Part shown: positions 34,128-42,280 of the stretch, in pieces
Position numbering within the stretch: the first letter of the stretch is position 1
How the letters are laid out: each line of letters opens with the position of its first letter
NCBI GenBank assembly: GCA_965227035.1
Contig: OZ245724.1
Span: forward strand, 2,108,001 to 2,172,000
Direction: 5' to 3'
DNA length: 64,000 nucleotides
From: CBDDFQ01 sp965227035
GTDB lineage: Bacteria; Pseudomonadota; Gammaproteobacteria; Burkholderiales; Burkholderiaceae_C
The notes under the pieces: model-generated
What the model was told of the DNA's origin: nothing
Databases searched by the model: none
What the model saw: the letters and a program-made list of their open reading frames with translations, nothing else
Translations under genes and position numbers: made by a program

Positions 34128-34919
34128 ATGCTCCGTTTCCGCAGTCTGGGTAGCGGTAGTTCTGGCAATGCAACAGTGGTGGAGGCGTCGTCCGGCGTCA
34201 CCACCACGAGAGTCCTGATCGATTGCGGACTCGGCATCAAACAGCTCGATTCGAGGCTCGCTCAGGCGGGCCTTTCCGCTTCCGATATCGACGCGATTTT
34301 CATTACCCACGAGCATGGCGATCACATCGGCTGTGCAAAGCAGTTTGCGATTCGGGAACACGTGCCCGTGTGGATGAGCTACGGGACTTTTTCTGCGGTC
34401 AGCGCAAGCGTGTTCGACGGGCCTGAAGCCGCCGCATTTTTACGAATTGCGCGCGACGGCGTGCCGATTTCTATTGGCGATTTGCTTCTGAATCCGTTCA
34501 CGGTACCGCACGACGCTAAAGAGCCGTTGCAGCTCACCTGTACCGACGGACTTAAAAAAATTGGGATCCTGACCGATCTCGGCCATGCAACGCCGTACGT
34601 CATCAGGCAGCTTCAGAATTGCCATGCGTTGCTGCTTGAGAGCAATCACGACGAGGCGATGCTCTCGATCTCGAGATACCCCGAGTTTTTGAAACGGCGA
34701 GTCGGCGGTCTTTGGGGACACCTCGGAAATTCGGCCGCGGCAGACATCGCGGCCGCTTGCCTTCATGAATCGCTTGGTCGTGTCGTCGCCGCTCATCTGA
34801 GCGAGCAGAACAATCGACCCGAACTAGCTCGTGCGAGCCTTTCGAAAGCATTGAATCGATCGGAAGGCGACATAGATGTCGCTCATCCGATCGATGGAAC
34901 CCACTGGTTCGAGGTTTAA
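34128..34919 (+). CDS. MBL-fold metallo-hydrolase (YycJ-like)
   Basis: A 263-residue metallo-beta-lactamase-fold hydrolase. The metal site THEHGDHIGC (about residues 63-72) has the classic HxHxDH pattern. LLESNHD and AHLSEQNN supply later ligands, and the protein begins with SLGSGSSGNA as in YycJ/WalJ-type proteins. Those are thought to be nucleases or DNA-linked hydrolases, but the substrate here is unknown. It starts 9 nt after the bamC stop and ends with a 4-nt convergent overlap with a small lipoprotein gene. Confidence 0.83.
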   Translation: MLRFRSLGSGSSGNATVVEASSGVTTTRVLIDCGLGIKQLDSRLAQAGLSASDIDAIFITHEHGDHIGCAKQFAIREHVPVWMSYGTFSAVSASVFDGPEAAAFLRIARDGVPISIGDLLLNPFTVPHDAKEPLQLTCTDGLKKIGILTDLGHATPYVIRQLQNCHALLLESNHDEAMLSISRYPEFLKRRVGGLWGHLGNSAAADIAAACLHESLGRVVAAHLSEQNNRPELARASLSKALNRSEGDIDVAHPIDGTHWFEV

Positions 34920-35173
34920 GCGCCTGTCGATGCTGCTGAAGCAGGAGCCATCACGCCGGGAGCAGGCGTGGTCATGGTTCCGGATGCTGCATCGGAGGGA
35001 GCAGACGAGCTCATCGACGGTGCAGGTGCGGGCATGGGTGCCGGAGTCGCGGGAGCCGGCATGGGCGCTGGTGCTGCCACGGGGGTGTCGGCGGGCTTGT
35101 TGCAGGCGGTCAATGCAACGACCGCAGCGAAACTCGCGCTCAACAGCAGGGATCTTTGGATGGATGTTTTCAT
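34916..35173 (-). CDS. Small Pro/Ala-rich lipoprotein
   Basis: An 85-residue lipoprotein. The signal peptide MKTSIQRSLLLSASFAAVVA is followed by the lipobox LTAC with Cys24. After NKPADTP the chain is made of PAPM/PAPA-type near-repeats, then a Ser/Thr/Ala tail. It should be anchored to the outer membrane by its lipid, with an extended, unstructured periplasmic part. AGGAG precedes the ATG, and a perfect TATAAT lies about 45 nt upstream. The function is unknown; a spacer or peptidoglycan-associated role is possible. Confidence 0.75.
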   Translation of the reverse strand: MKTSIQRSLLLSASFAAVVALTACNKPADTPVAAPAPMPAPATPAPMPAPAPSMSSSAPSDAASGTMTTPAPGVMAPASAASTGA

Positions 35174-35217
35174 GGCTATCTCCTATTGGTTGTTTGGGGC
35201 CGGAAGGCCTCAAAAAA

Positions 35218-35223
35218 ATTATA
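35218..35223 (-). promoter_or_regulatory. TATAAT -10 box of the small lipoprotein gene
   Basis: A perfect TATAAT on the minus strand lies 44 nt before the lipoprotein ATG, with an AGGAG ribosome binding site in between. The leader would be about 38 nt. A -35 hexamer is not clear. Confidence 0.55.
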
Positions 35224-35297
35224 GGTAGCCCATCGCTTACAAACCGGCCTTGTCACACACTGAATCAATCGCGCGTTAGAGCGGGCGAGACCCTGAA

Positions 35298-35816
35298 TCA
35301 AAGTCCCAGCGTGGAAGACGGAAACGATGGCGAACTGATCCTCAGGTGTTCGTCCAGCACTTCCTTGAGCGCCTGCCTGCGATCCGGCTGGTCGCCGCAG
35401 ACACCGGTGCTTCTTTCCAGATCGAGCCGCCTGAGACTCCAGGCGTTGCTCCAGATTGCACTCGGAAAACTCATTTCTTCGACGGACGGACATGCGCGGC
35501 ATTCGATGATGTGCGCCCATGTTTTTCGCCATGTCACGAAACGCGCATGACGGCGAATCAAATCGTCGTAGCGACGCGCAAGGATGGTGATTTTTCGGCT
35601 GCTATGAGACCACTCGTTGAGCGATTCGGCCACCGCGCGTTCGCCCAATGGCCAATCGAAAAACGTGGAGTCGGAGATGATGATTTCGCGCCAGCCATCG
35701 CGCGCTGCAATCTCGAAAGTAGAGCGAACCAAGTTCTGGAACTCGACCCGACCCTCGAATCGCTTCGAAGGTAGATGGTCCAGTTTTTGTATCTCGGAAT
35801 CATGTTCGTCGCTCAT
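35298..35816 (-). CDS. Conserved-looking hypothetical protein next to the ribosomal oxygenase gene
   Basis: A 172-residue soluble protein that I do not recognise with confidence. It has a compact alpha/beta-like stretch (WREIIISDSTFFDWPLGERAV at about 40-60, KITILARRYDDLIRRHARF at about 72-90), a few Trp and Cys (ECRACPS, STGVCGD) and a Ser-rich C-terminus. GAGGA before the ATG at 35816 decides the start over a TTG six codons earlier. It is 24 nt downstream of the ribosomal oxygenase gene on the same strand, so the two are probably co-transcribed. Its role may be linked to that enzyme, but this is only context. Confidence 0.6.
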   Translation of the reverse strand: MSDEHDSEIQKLDHLPSKRFEGRVEFQNLVRSTFEIAARDGWREIIISDSTFFDWPLGERAVAESLNEWSHSSRKITILARRYDDLIRRHARFVTWRKTWAHIIECRACPSVEEMSFPSAIWSNAWSLRRLDLERSTGVCGDQPDRRQALKEVLDEHLRISSPSFPSSTLGL

Positions 35817-35840
35817 GTTTTCCTCACTGTGCAATTCGAA

Positions 35841-36992
35841 TCAAACAGCTTTCAACCAACCTGCTTCGCGCCAGTTTGCCATCAAGGCGCGGGCGCCCTC
35901 GCTGGCTTTCGAAATCTCCTTTGCATCGAGCGATCTATCGTCTGCCAGCTTGCGCATGAGCGTGGCATCTTTGCCGGAGGCCAGATAACTCTCGCCGTTG
36001 ATGAAAACATGATTCGCGTCGTACATCATGCGAGTGCGTCGATCGAGTCGCACCGCTGCGTTTTTGGGAAGTGTGTCTGTGTCTTCCCCTTCCTCGTTCG
36101 CCTCGTCGAGCTCTTCGAACCATACGTTCGGCTTCGGCTCGGTCATGATTTCGCCAAGGGCACGCTCGAGTGCCAACGGTTGCGATAGCAGTGCTGTCAG
36201 CCCCTGCCGAGCAAAGTTCTGCAGTCGCACAGGAATGTCGGCGGGCGATGCAGTCGCGGGCTGATCGGAGTCTTTGTAGAGAACCGCGACGGCGTCGTCT
36301 TCCGGCTCGTCGGCCATACGAAGAAGAATCTCTCGCGCCAGACCATCCGCATCGGGTGCGCGAAACCCGATCGACCAGGTCATGCATTCGCCGCGCGCAA
36401 CGCCGTCGTGTGCGTAGCGTGGCGGCAGGTAAAGCATGTCGCCGGGTTCCAGCACGAACCCTTCTTCGGGCTTGAAATCACGAAGTATCTTGAGGGGCGC
36501 GCCCTCGACCAGTGTGAGATCTTTCTGCTTGCCGATGTTCCACACTCGCGTGCCGTGCGCCTGCAACAGGAACACGTCATAGCTGTCGAAATGGGGGCCT
36601 ACCCCGCCGCCGTCGCTGGCGTAGCTGATCATCAAGTCGTCCAGCCGCGCGTCGGGCACGAAACGAAATTGCTCGAGCACCCAGCGAACGTCGTCATGGT
36701 GGCTGTCTACGCCTTGAACCAGCAGGCTCCATGCTTTTTTCGAGGGCGTTGGCAGCGATTTGCGATCGAACGGACCCGGCTTCATGGTCCAGGCCCCTTT
36801 GGAGTCTTTTGCCACGAGGCGCGATTCCACGCCTTCGTCGCCGGCCATGTCGAACAACTCATCGCGGCTGACCGACGGCACGAAGCCGGGCACTGCGTTC
36901 TTGATGAGCAAAGGTTTTTTCTGCCAGTAACGCTTCATGAATTGGGCTGGCGACAGGCCGCCCAGAAGCTGCAAGGGGTGATTCACGTCCAT
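35841..36992 (-). CDS. Cupin/JmjC-type 50S ribosomal protein L16 arginine hydroxylase (RoxA/YcfD-like)
   Basis: A 383-residue Fe(II)/2-oxoglutarate oxygenase of the ribosomal oxygenase family. The N-terminal half holds the JmjC barrel with metal ligands in GPHFDSYDVFLLQAHG (HxD) and a distal His in PPRYAHDG. The start MDVNHPLQLLGGLSPAQFMKRYWQKKPLLIKNA matches the family. The C-terminal part is a dimerisation and winged-helix region. E. coli YcfD hydroxylates Arg81 of ribosomal protein L16. GGAG lies upstream of the ATG. It is divergent from the FKBP gene with only 14 nt between starts. Confidence 0.85.
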   Translation of the reverse strand: MDVNHPLQLLGGLSPAQFMKRYWQKKPLLIKNAVPGFVPSVSRDELFDMAGDEGVESRLVAKDSKGAWTMKPGPFDRKSLPTPSKKAWSLLVQGVDSHHDDVRWVLEQFRFVPDARLDDLMISYASDGGGVGPHFDSYDVFLLQAHGTRVWNIGKQKDLTLVEGAPLKILRDFKPEEGFVLEPGDMLYLPPRYAHDGVARGECMTWSIGFRAPDADGLAREILLRMADEPEDDAVAVLYKDSDQPATASPADIPVRLQNFARQGLTALLSQPLALERALGEIMTEPKPNVWFEELDEANEEGEDTDTLPKNAAVRLDRRTRMMYDANHVFINGESYLASGKDATLMRKLADDRSLDAKEISKASEGARALMANWREAGWLKAV

Positions 36993-36994
36993 GG

Positions 36995-37000
36995 GACAAT
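36995..37000 (+). promoter_or_regulatory. -10-like GACAAT before the FKBP gene
   Basis: GACAAT ends exactly 6 nt before the ATG of the FKBP-type isomerase gene, and the 14-nt gap to the divergent oxygenase gene has no room for a leader. It fits the leaderless pattern seen elsewhere in the window. Confidence 0.4.
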
Positions 37001-37006
37001 TCTCCT

Positions 37007-37531
37007 ATGGAAATCTCTCAACAATGCGTGGTCGCACTCACCTGGACCCTCAAGGACACCACAGGTGACACCCTGGACGTACTCGACGATCCCGTCGAAT
37101 TTCTCATCGGCGGCGACGATCTGTTCAAAACGATCGAAGACGCGCTTCAAGGCCATGTAGCGGGCGACGTGGTGAATCTTCATCTCGAACCCGAGCAGGC
37201 TTTCGGCGATTACAACGAGAACATGCTTTTTCTAGAACCCCGTTCGGTGTTCCCGAAGGAAATCGAAGAAGGCCTGACCTTCGAAGGCGTAGCGCTGCCG
37301 GAAGGTGTCTCGAAAGATATGCCGAAAGATGCTCTCTACACGATCACCGAGATTTATCCGGAACACGTGGTGCTGGACGGCAACCACCCCTTGGCAGGAA
37401 TTGCGCTCCGACTCAGCCTGACCGTCAAGCGCGTGAGAGACGCCACCGAAGATGAAATTGGCGCCGGTACCGCAGGCACCGGCTTCTTCAGAATCCAGCC
37501 ACAAGCGCCCGGCAACAATCTGCTGCACTGA
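37007..37531 (+). CDS. FKBP-type peptidyl-prolyl isomerase (SlyD-like)
   Basis: A 174-residue FKBP with an insert-in-flap domain, as in SlyD/FkpB-type chaperone-isomerases. The FKBP half has LTWTLKDTTGDTLD and FLIGGDDLFKTIEDALQGHVAGD; the flap insert follows from about residue 65; the fold closes with DGNHPLAGIALRLSLTVKRV. The His/Cys-rich metal-binding tail of E. coli SlyD is absent; the tail here is Gly/Gln/Asn-rich. It is predicted to be a cytoplasmic folding helper. It is convergent with dut, with 17 nt between stops. Confidence 0.86.
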   Translation: MEISQQCVVALTWTLKDTTGDTLDVLDDPVEFLIGGDDLFKTIEDALQGHVAGDVVNLHLEPEQAFGDYNENMLFLEPRSVFPKEIEEGLTFEGVALPEGVSKDMPKDALYTITEIYPEHVVLDGNHPLAGIALRLSLTVKRVRDATEDEIGAGTAGTGFFRIQPQAPGNNLLH

Positions 37532-37548
37532 GCGCAACCGAAGAAGTT

Positions 37549-37995
37549 TTATTTTTTCCCGGTCGATCCGTAACCACCCTCGCCACGGTCGCTCGCCGGA
37601 AATTCGGTCACCACGTTGAACTCGGCCTGCATCACCGGCACGATCATCAGTTGGGCAATGCGTTCCATCGGCTCGATCGTGAACGGCACTTCGCTGCGAT
37701 TCCACGCGCTCACCATGAGCTGGCCCTGGTAATCGCTGTCGATCAGGCCAACAAGATTACCCAGCACGATTCCGTGTTTGTGGCCCAGCCCCGAGCGCGG
37801 AAGAATCAGCGCGGCATAGCCCGGGTCTTGAAGGTAGATCGCGATGCCGGTCGGCACCAGCTTCCATTCGTTGGGACCCAGGGTAAGTGGCGCATCGAGG
37901 CAGGCGCGTAGATCGAGTCCGGCACTTCCGGGAGTCGCGTAAGCGGGCAATTGATCCGCCATGCGCGGATCGACAATTTTCACGTCGATTTTCAT
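37549..37995 (-). CDS. dut: dUTP diphosphatase
   Basis: A 148-residue trimeric-type dUTPase. It hydrolyses dUTP to dUMP and PPi, keeping uracil out of DNA and feeding dTMP synthesis. The five family motifs are visible: PGSAGLDLRA, PRSGLGHKHG, NLVGLIDSDYQGQL, RIAQLMIVP and the C-terminal RGEGGYGSTGK. The ATG at 37995 gives normal length; the upstream open frame is part of the coaBC end. It lies 19 nt after coaBC, an order shared with E. coli. Confidence 0.95.
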   Translation of the reverse strand: MKIDVKIVDPRMADQLPAYATPGSAGLDLRACLDAPLTLGPNEWKLVPTGIAIYLQDPGYAALILPRSGLGHKHGIVLGNLVGLIDSDYQGQLMVSAWNRSEVPFTIEPMERIAQLMIVPVMQAEFNVVTEFPASDRGEGGYGSTGKK

Positions 37996-38014
37996 AAAAG
38001 TCAGAGCTGAGAAA

Positions 38015-39241
38015 TTAAGTTCGAACCGGTTTGCCGCTGTGGGCTGCGATGTCTGCAATCAACTGCCGCGCGAGTTCCAGTTTCGATGCACGCTTCAGTT
38101 CGCGGACACCGTTGGCGTCGACGATGATGAGCTGGTTGTCGTCGCGGCCGAATGTTTCGGGGCCGATATTACCGACCAGCATGGGCACGCCCTTGCGAGC
38201 ACGTTTTGCTTCGGAATTGGCGACCAGATCTTCACTTTCGGCAGCAAAACCAACGCAATAAAGCTTGCCCGATTTAGCGCGATCGCTTTGCGCCACGCCA
38301 AGAAGAATGTCCGGGTTCTCGATGAATTCGATCATCGGCGTCTTGCCGGTTCCGTCTTTCTTGATCTTCTGCGAATTGATGGCTGCGGGGCGCCAGTCGG
38401 CCACGGCAGCAGTCGCCACGAACACATCCGCCTTCTTCGATTCGGCCATGCAGATCGCGTGCATCTCTAAAGCCGATTGCACATCGATTCGGGTCACGCC
38501 GCGCGGCGTCGGCAAGCCGACCGGACCGCTGATCAATGTCACTTGCGCGCCGGCTTCGTGCGCAGCGCGTGCAATCGAATAGCCCATCTTTCCGGAAGAA
38601 CGATTCGTGATGCCGCGCACCGGATCGATGGCCTCGAAAGTTGGGCCGGCGGTGATCAGCATCTTCTTGCCGATCATCGATTTAGGCTGATAGAACGCGA
38701 TGATGTCTTCGAGCAATTCGGGCGGTTCCAGCATTCGCCCGTCTCCCGTTTCGCCGCAGGCCTGATAGCCGCTTCCGACCCCCATCAGGTTTGCACCGTC
38801 GGCATCGAGCTGCGCCAGATTGCGTTGCGTCGCCGGATGCGCCCACATCTCGCGATTCATGGCTGGCGCGACGAACAAGGGAACTTCGCCCATGGGGCGT
38901 GCAAGGCACAGCAGACTCAAAAGATCGTCGGCTCTGCCGTGAAGAAGTTTGGCCATGAAATCGGCACTGCACGGCGCAAGAATGATCCCGTCCGATTCAC
39001 GGCTGAGATTGATGTGCGGCATGTTGTTCGGCTCACGGGCGTCCCAGGTGGAGTCGTACACCGGGCGTCCGGACAGCGCCTGCATGGTCGTCGGCGTGAT
39101 GAACTGCGCTGCGGCTTCGGTCATGACGACCTGAACGGTTGCGCCCTGTTTGATGAGCGCCCTGCAGAGTTCGGCCGCCTTGTAGCAGGCGATGCCGCCG
39201 GTGAGTCCCAAGACGAAGTGTTTGCCGGCTAGATCGTTCAT
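38015..39241 (-). CDS. coaBC: Bifunctional phosphopantothenoylcysteine decarboxylase/phosphopantothenate-cysteine ligase
   Basis: A 408-residue Dfp/CoaBC catalysing two steps of coenzyme A synthesis. The N-terminal flavodoxin-like CoaC domain has the FMN motif LGLTGGIACYKA, the catalytic region PHINLSRESDG and the PAMNREMW clamp, plus Cys in YQACGETGDGRM. The C-terminal CoaB domain begins at ITAGPTFEAIDPVRGITNRSSGKMG. The start lacks a Shine-Dalgarno and has TACATT ending 6 nt before the ATG. It is probably co-transcribed with dut. Confidence 0.95.
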   Translation of the reverse strand: MNDLAGKHFVLGLTGGIACYKAAELCRALIKQGATVQVVMTEAAAQFITPTTMQALSGRPVYDSTWDAREPNNMPHINLSRESDGIILAPCSADFMAKLLHGRADDLLSLLCLARPMGEVPLFVAPAMNREMWAHPATQRNLAQLDADGANLMGVGSGYQACGETGDGRMLEPPELLEDIIAFYQPKSMIGKKMLITAGPTFEAIDPVRGITNRSSGKMGYSIARAAHEAGAQVTLISGPVGLPTPRGVTRIDVQSALEMHAICMAESKKADVFVATAAVADWRPAAINSQKIKKDGTGKTPMIEFIENPDILLGVAQSDRAKSGKLYCVGFAAESEDLVANSEAKRARKGVPMLVGNIGPETFGRDDNQLIIVDANGVRELKRASKLELARQLIADIAAHSGKPVRT

Positions 39242-39247
39242 GCGGGC

Positions 39248-39253
39248 AATGTA
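39248..39253 (-). promoter_or_regulatory. -10-like TACATT before coaBC
   Basis: TACATT on the minus strand is followed by GCCCGC and then the ATG of coaBC, a 6-nt spacing. It would give a leaderless message for an essential gene. Confidence 0.45.
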
Positions 39254-39344
39254 TCAGAGGATGGCAAAAACGGAGCTGCCATCGACAGGCCACAAGATTT
39301 ATCCCAAGATGGCTCAGAAGATGGGAGGACATGCCGTGCACCTC

Positions 39345-39350
39345 TATAAT
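39345..39350 (+). promoter_or_regulatory. TATAAT -10 box of the pyrG operon
   Basis: A perfect TATAAT lies 41 nt before the pyrG ATG in the 150-nt gap to the divergent coaBC. It probably drives pyrG-kdsA-DUF1330-eno-ftsB. No good -35 sequence stands 17 nt upstream. Confidence 0.55.
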
Positions 39351-39391
39351 CTCGCTTTACCACCTCCCCGGGATTGAATCCCGACCCTGAC

Positions 39392-41101
39392 ATGACCAAA
39401 TTTGTCTTCGTCACCGGCGGTGTGGTGTCCTCCCTCGGCAAGGGAATCGCCTCAGCCTCCCTCGCTGCGATTTTGGAATCGCGGGGCCTCAAAGTCACTC
39501 TAATCAAGCTCGATCCGTACATTAACGTCGATCCAGGCACGATGTCTCCGTTCCAGCACGGTGAAGTTTTCGTGACCGACGACGGTGCCGAAACCGATCT
39601 CGATCTCGGACACTACGAGCGCTTCATCGACACGCGCATGGCGCGCGTGAACAACTTCACCACCGGTCGAATCTATCAATCCGTTCTCGAAAAAGAACGT
39701 CGCGGCGACTATCTCGGAAAGACCGTTCAGGTCATTCCGCACGTCACCAACGAAATCCAGGATTACGTCAAACGCGGCGCTGCCTTCGGCACTCCCGACG
39801 CGGTCGATGTCGCCATCGTCGAAGTCGGCGGAACAGTGGGGGACATCGAGTCGCTGCCCTTCCTCGAAGCCGCTCGCCAGATGAGCCTTCGCCTGGGTCC
39901 GAACAACACGGCTTTCGTCCACCTTACCTACGTGCCTTGGATTGCAGCAGCCGGCGAGCTCAAGACAAAACCCACCCAGCACACGGTGCAGAAGCTGCGC
40001 GAAATCGGTATTCAGGCCGACGCCCTGCTCTGCCGCGCCGATCGCAAGATCCCCGAAGACGAGCGCGCCAAGATTTCGCTGTTCACCAACGTTGCCGAAT
40101 GGGGCGTCATCTCGATGTGGGATGTCGACACGATCTACAAGGTGCCGCGCATTCTTCACGAGCAGGGTCTCGACGGCCTGATCTGCGACAAGCTGCGCCT
40201 GAACACCCCTCCTGCCAACCTGAAGCGCTGGGACGATCTGGTTTATGAAACCGAGCACCCCAAGGGCGCAGTCACCATCGCCATGGTTGGCAAGTACGTC
40301 GATCTGTCCGACAGCTACAAGTCGCTCAACGAAGCGCTGCGCCATGCCGGCATGAAGAACCATGTTCGCGTGAACATCGAATACATCGACTCCGAAACCA
40401 TTTCGGCCGACAACGTCGCCCAACTGGCGAAGTACGACGGCGTTCTGGTTCCCGGCGGATTCGGCAAGCGCGGCATCGAAGGCAAGATCGCTTCGGCCCG
40501 TTTCGCTCGCGAGAACAAGCTGCCCTACCTCGGTATTTGCCTCGGCATGCAGGTCGCGACCATCGAATTCGCGCGCCACGTGGCTGGCTTGAACGAAGCC
40601 AACAGCACCGAGTTCGAGCCCGATACGCCCAACCCGGTCATCGCACTCATTACCGAGTGGAAAGATGCCGACGGCACGATCAAGACTCGCGATGCGAACT
40701 CCGATTTGGGCGGCACCATGCGCCTGGGCGCGCAAAGCTCCGATGTGGAAAAGGGAACGCTGGCGCACGAAATTTATGGCGACGTGGTGACCGAGCGTCA
40801 TCGTCATCGCTACGAAGCCAACGTGAATTTCCTGGACAAGCTGCGCGAATCCGGTTTGGTAATTTCGGCTCTCACCCAGCGTGAGCAGCTAACCGAAATC
40901 GTCGAGTTGCCTCGCTCGGTTCACCCGTGGTTCATGGGCGTTCAGTTCCATCCTGAATTCAAGTCGACACCGTGGGACGGCCATCCGCTGTTCAACGCGT
41001 TCATCGCTGCCACGCTCAAACAGCAAGCTGGGCAGCAGGCTGGTCATCAGACCGGCACGGGCGCTCCCGGTACCGGCACCTCTCTCAAGGCGGTTGCATG
41101 A
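39392..41101 (+). CDS. pyrG: CTP synthase
   Basis: A 569-residue CTP synthetase. It aminates UTP to CTP with glutamine as nitrogen donor. The N-terminal amidoligase domain starts TKFVFVTGGVVSSLGKG with its P-loop. The C-terminal class I glutaminase has the nucleophile Cys in PYLGICLGMQ and His/Glu in FHPEFKS. The last 25 residues are a Gln/Gly/Thr-rich tail beyond the usual fold. The ATG at 39392 is used because the six upstream codons are not conserved. The TGA overlaps the kdsA ATG. Confidence 0.96.
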   Translation: MTKFVFVTGGVVSSLGKGIASASLAAILESRGLKVTLIKLDPYINVDPGTMSPFQHGEVFVTDDGAETDLDLGHYERFIDTRMARVNNFTTGRIYQSVLEKERRGDYLGKTVQVIPHVTNEIQDYVKRGAAFGTPDAVDVAIVEVGGTVGDIESLPFLEAARQMSLRLGPNNTAFVHLTYVPWIAAAGELKTKPTQHTVQKLREIGIQADALLCRADRKIPEDERAKISLFTNVAEWGVISMWDVDTIYKVPRILHEQGLDGLICDKLRLNTPPANLKRWDDLVYETEHPKGAVTIAMVGKYVDLSDSYKSLNEALRHAGMKNHVRVNIEYIDSETISADNVAQLAKYDGVLVPGGFGKRGIEGKIASARFARENKLPYLGICLGMQVATIEFARHVAGLNEANSTEFEPDTPNPVIALITEWKDADGTIKTRDANSDLGGTMRLGAQSSDVEKGTLAHEIYGDVVTERHRHRYEANVNFLDKLRESGLVISALTQREQLTEIVELPRSVHPWFMGVQFHPEFKSTPWDGHPLFNAFIAATLKQQAGQQAGHQTGTGAPGTGTSLKAVA

Positions 41102-41952
41102 AGCTTTGCGGATTCGAAATCGGCCTCGACCAACCTTTCTTCCTGATCGCAGGCCCATGCGTGGTCGAGTCCGAACAATTGCAGATGGACACCGCCGGCA
41201 CGCTCAAGGAAATCACGACTGAGCTTGGCATTCCGTTCATCTTCAAGAGCAGCTACGACAAGGCCAACCGCTCAAGCGGCACCACCTTTCGTGGCCCGGG
41301 CATGACCAAGGGTCTCGAGATCCTGGCCAAGGTCAAGAAAGAGTTGAACCTGCCGATCCTGACCGACGTGCACACCGAGGCGGAAGTGCCGCATGTGGCG
41401 TCCATTGTCGACGTGCTGCAGACGCCCGCTTTCCTGTGCCGTCAAACCGATTTCATCTACGCAGTGGCTCAATCGGGCAAGCCGGTGAACATCAAGAAGG
41501 GCCAATTCCTTGCGCCTAGCGACATGAAGAACGTGATCGACAAGGCTCGCGCCGCTGCACGCGACAAGGGCCTGAACGAAGACAACTTCATGGCCTGCGA
41601 ACGCGGCGCCAGCTTTGGCTACAACAATCTGGTAAGCGACATGCGTTCGCTCTCGATCATGCGTGAGACCAAAGCTCCTGTCGTGTTCGATGCGACGCAC
41701 TCGGTGCAATTGCCGGGCGGCCAGGGCACCACTTCCGGCGGACAGCGCGAGATGGTTCCTGTGCTTGCACGAGCCGCCATTGCGGTCGGCGTGGCGGGGG
41801 TGTTCATGGAAACCCATCCCGATCCCTCCAAAGCGATGAGCGACGGCCCGAATGCGGTTCCGCTCAAGCACATGAAGGCGCTACTCGAAACGCTGGTAGA
41901 GCTCGATCGCATCACCAAGAGGAACGGCTTTCTGGAGAACAGCTTCGAATGA
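41098..41952 (+). CDS. kdsA: 3-deoxy-8-phosphooctulonate synthase
   Basis: A 284-residue KDO-8-phosphate synthase. It joins PEP and arabinose 5-phosphate for the lipopolysaccharide inner core. The TIM barrel has the conserved FLIAGPCVVES start, FKSSYDKANRSS, and the MACERGASFGYNNLVSDMRSL and PVVFDATHSVQLPGG blocks. The Asn within KANRSS is typical of the metal-independent class. Start and stop both form ATGA overlaps with neighbours (pyrG, DUF1330). Confidence 0.95.
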   Translation: MKLCGFEIGLDQPFFLIAGPCVVESEQLQMDTAGTLKEITTELGIPFIFKSSYDKANRSSGTTFRGPGMTKGLEILAKVKKELNLPILTDVHTEAEVPHVASIVDVLQTPAFLCRQTDFIYAVAQSGKPVNIKKGQFLAPSDMKNVIDKARAAARDKGLNEDNFMACERGASFGYNNLVSDMRSLSIMRETKAPVVFDATHSVQLPGGQGTTSGGQREMVPVLARAAIAVGVAGVFMETHPDPSKAMSDGPNAVPLKHMKALLETLVELDRITKRNGFLENSFE

Positions 41953-42236
41953 GCGCCTACATCATCGCCAACGTGAGAGTGACCAATCCGGAACAGTACG
42001 AGCAGTACAAGGTGCTGTCGACGGCGGCCATGAAAGCTTACGGGGCAGAAGTCTGCGTACGTGGCGGCGCGGTCGAAGTGCTCGAGGGCGACTGGACACC
42101 GGATCGCCTGATCGTTCTGAAGTTTCCCACCGTAGAGGCAGCGAAGGCCTTCAACGACTCATCGGAATATTCCAAAGCACGCGCATCGCGCGACGGCGCA
42201 GCGATCATGCGCATGGTCGTGGTCGAAGGCACTTAG
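41949..42236 (+). CDS. DUF1330 family protein
   Basis: A 95-residue dimeric alpha/beta-barrel-like protein of the DUF1330 family, with the recognisable VTNPEQYEQYKVLSTAAMKAYGAEV, LEGDWTPDRLIVLKFPTVEAAKAF and YSKARASRDGAA segments. Its function is unknown; the fold resembles small monooxygenase/EthD-type proteins. The ATG overlaps the kdsA stop by 4 nt. It sits between kdsA and eno, the order found in many Burkholderiales, so it is a steady passenger of this housekeeping operon. Confidence 0.85.
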   Translation: MSAYIIANVRVTNPEQYEQYKVLSTAAMKAYGAEVCVRGGAVEVLEGDWTPDRLIVLKFPTVEAAKAFNDSSEYSKARASRDGAAIMRMVVVEGT

Positions 42237-42280
42237 ATATCTCCCCTTTTTAATTTTCAAGATCCAAAGAGAACAAGACA

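Noticed and set aside
39500..40807. 435-codon open frame on the minus strand opposite pyrG
   Set aside because: It is antisense to a clear CTP synthase gene, has no recognisable domain and reflects the codon bias of pyrG on the other strand.
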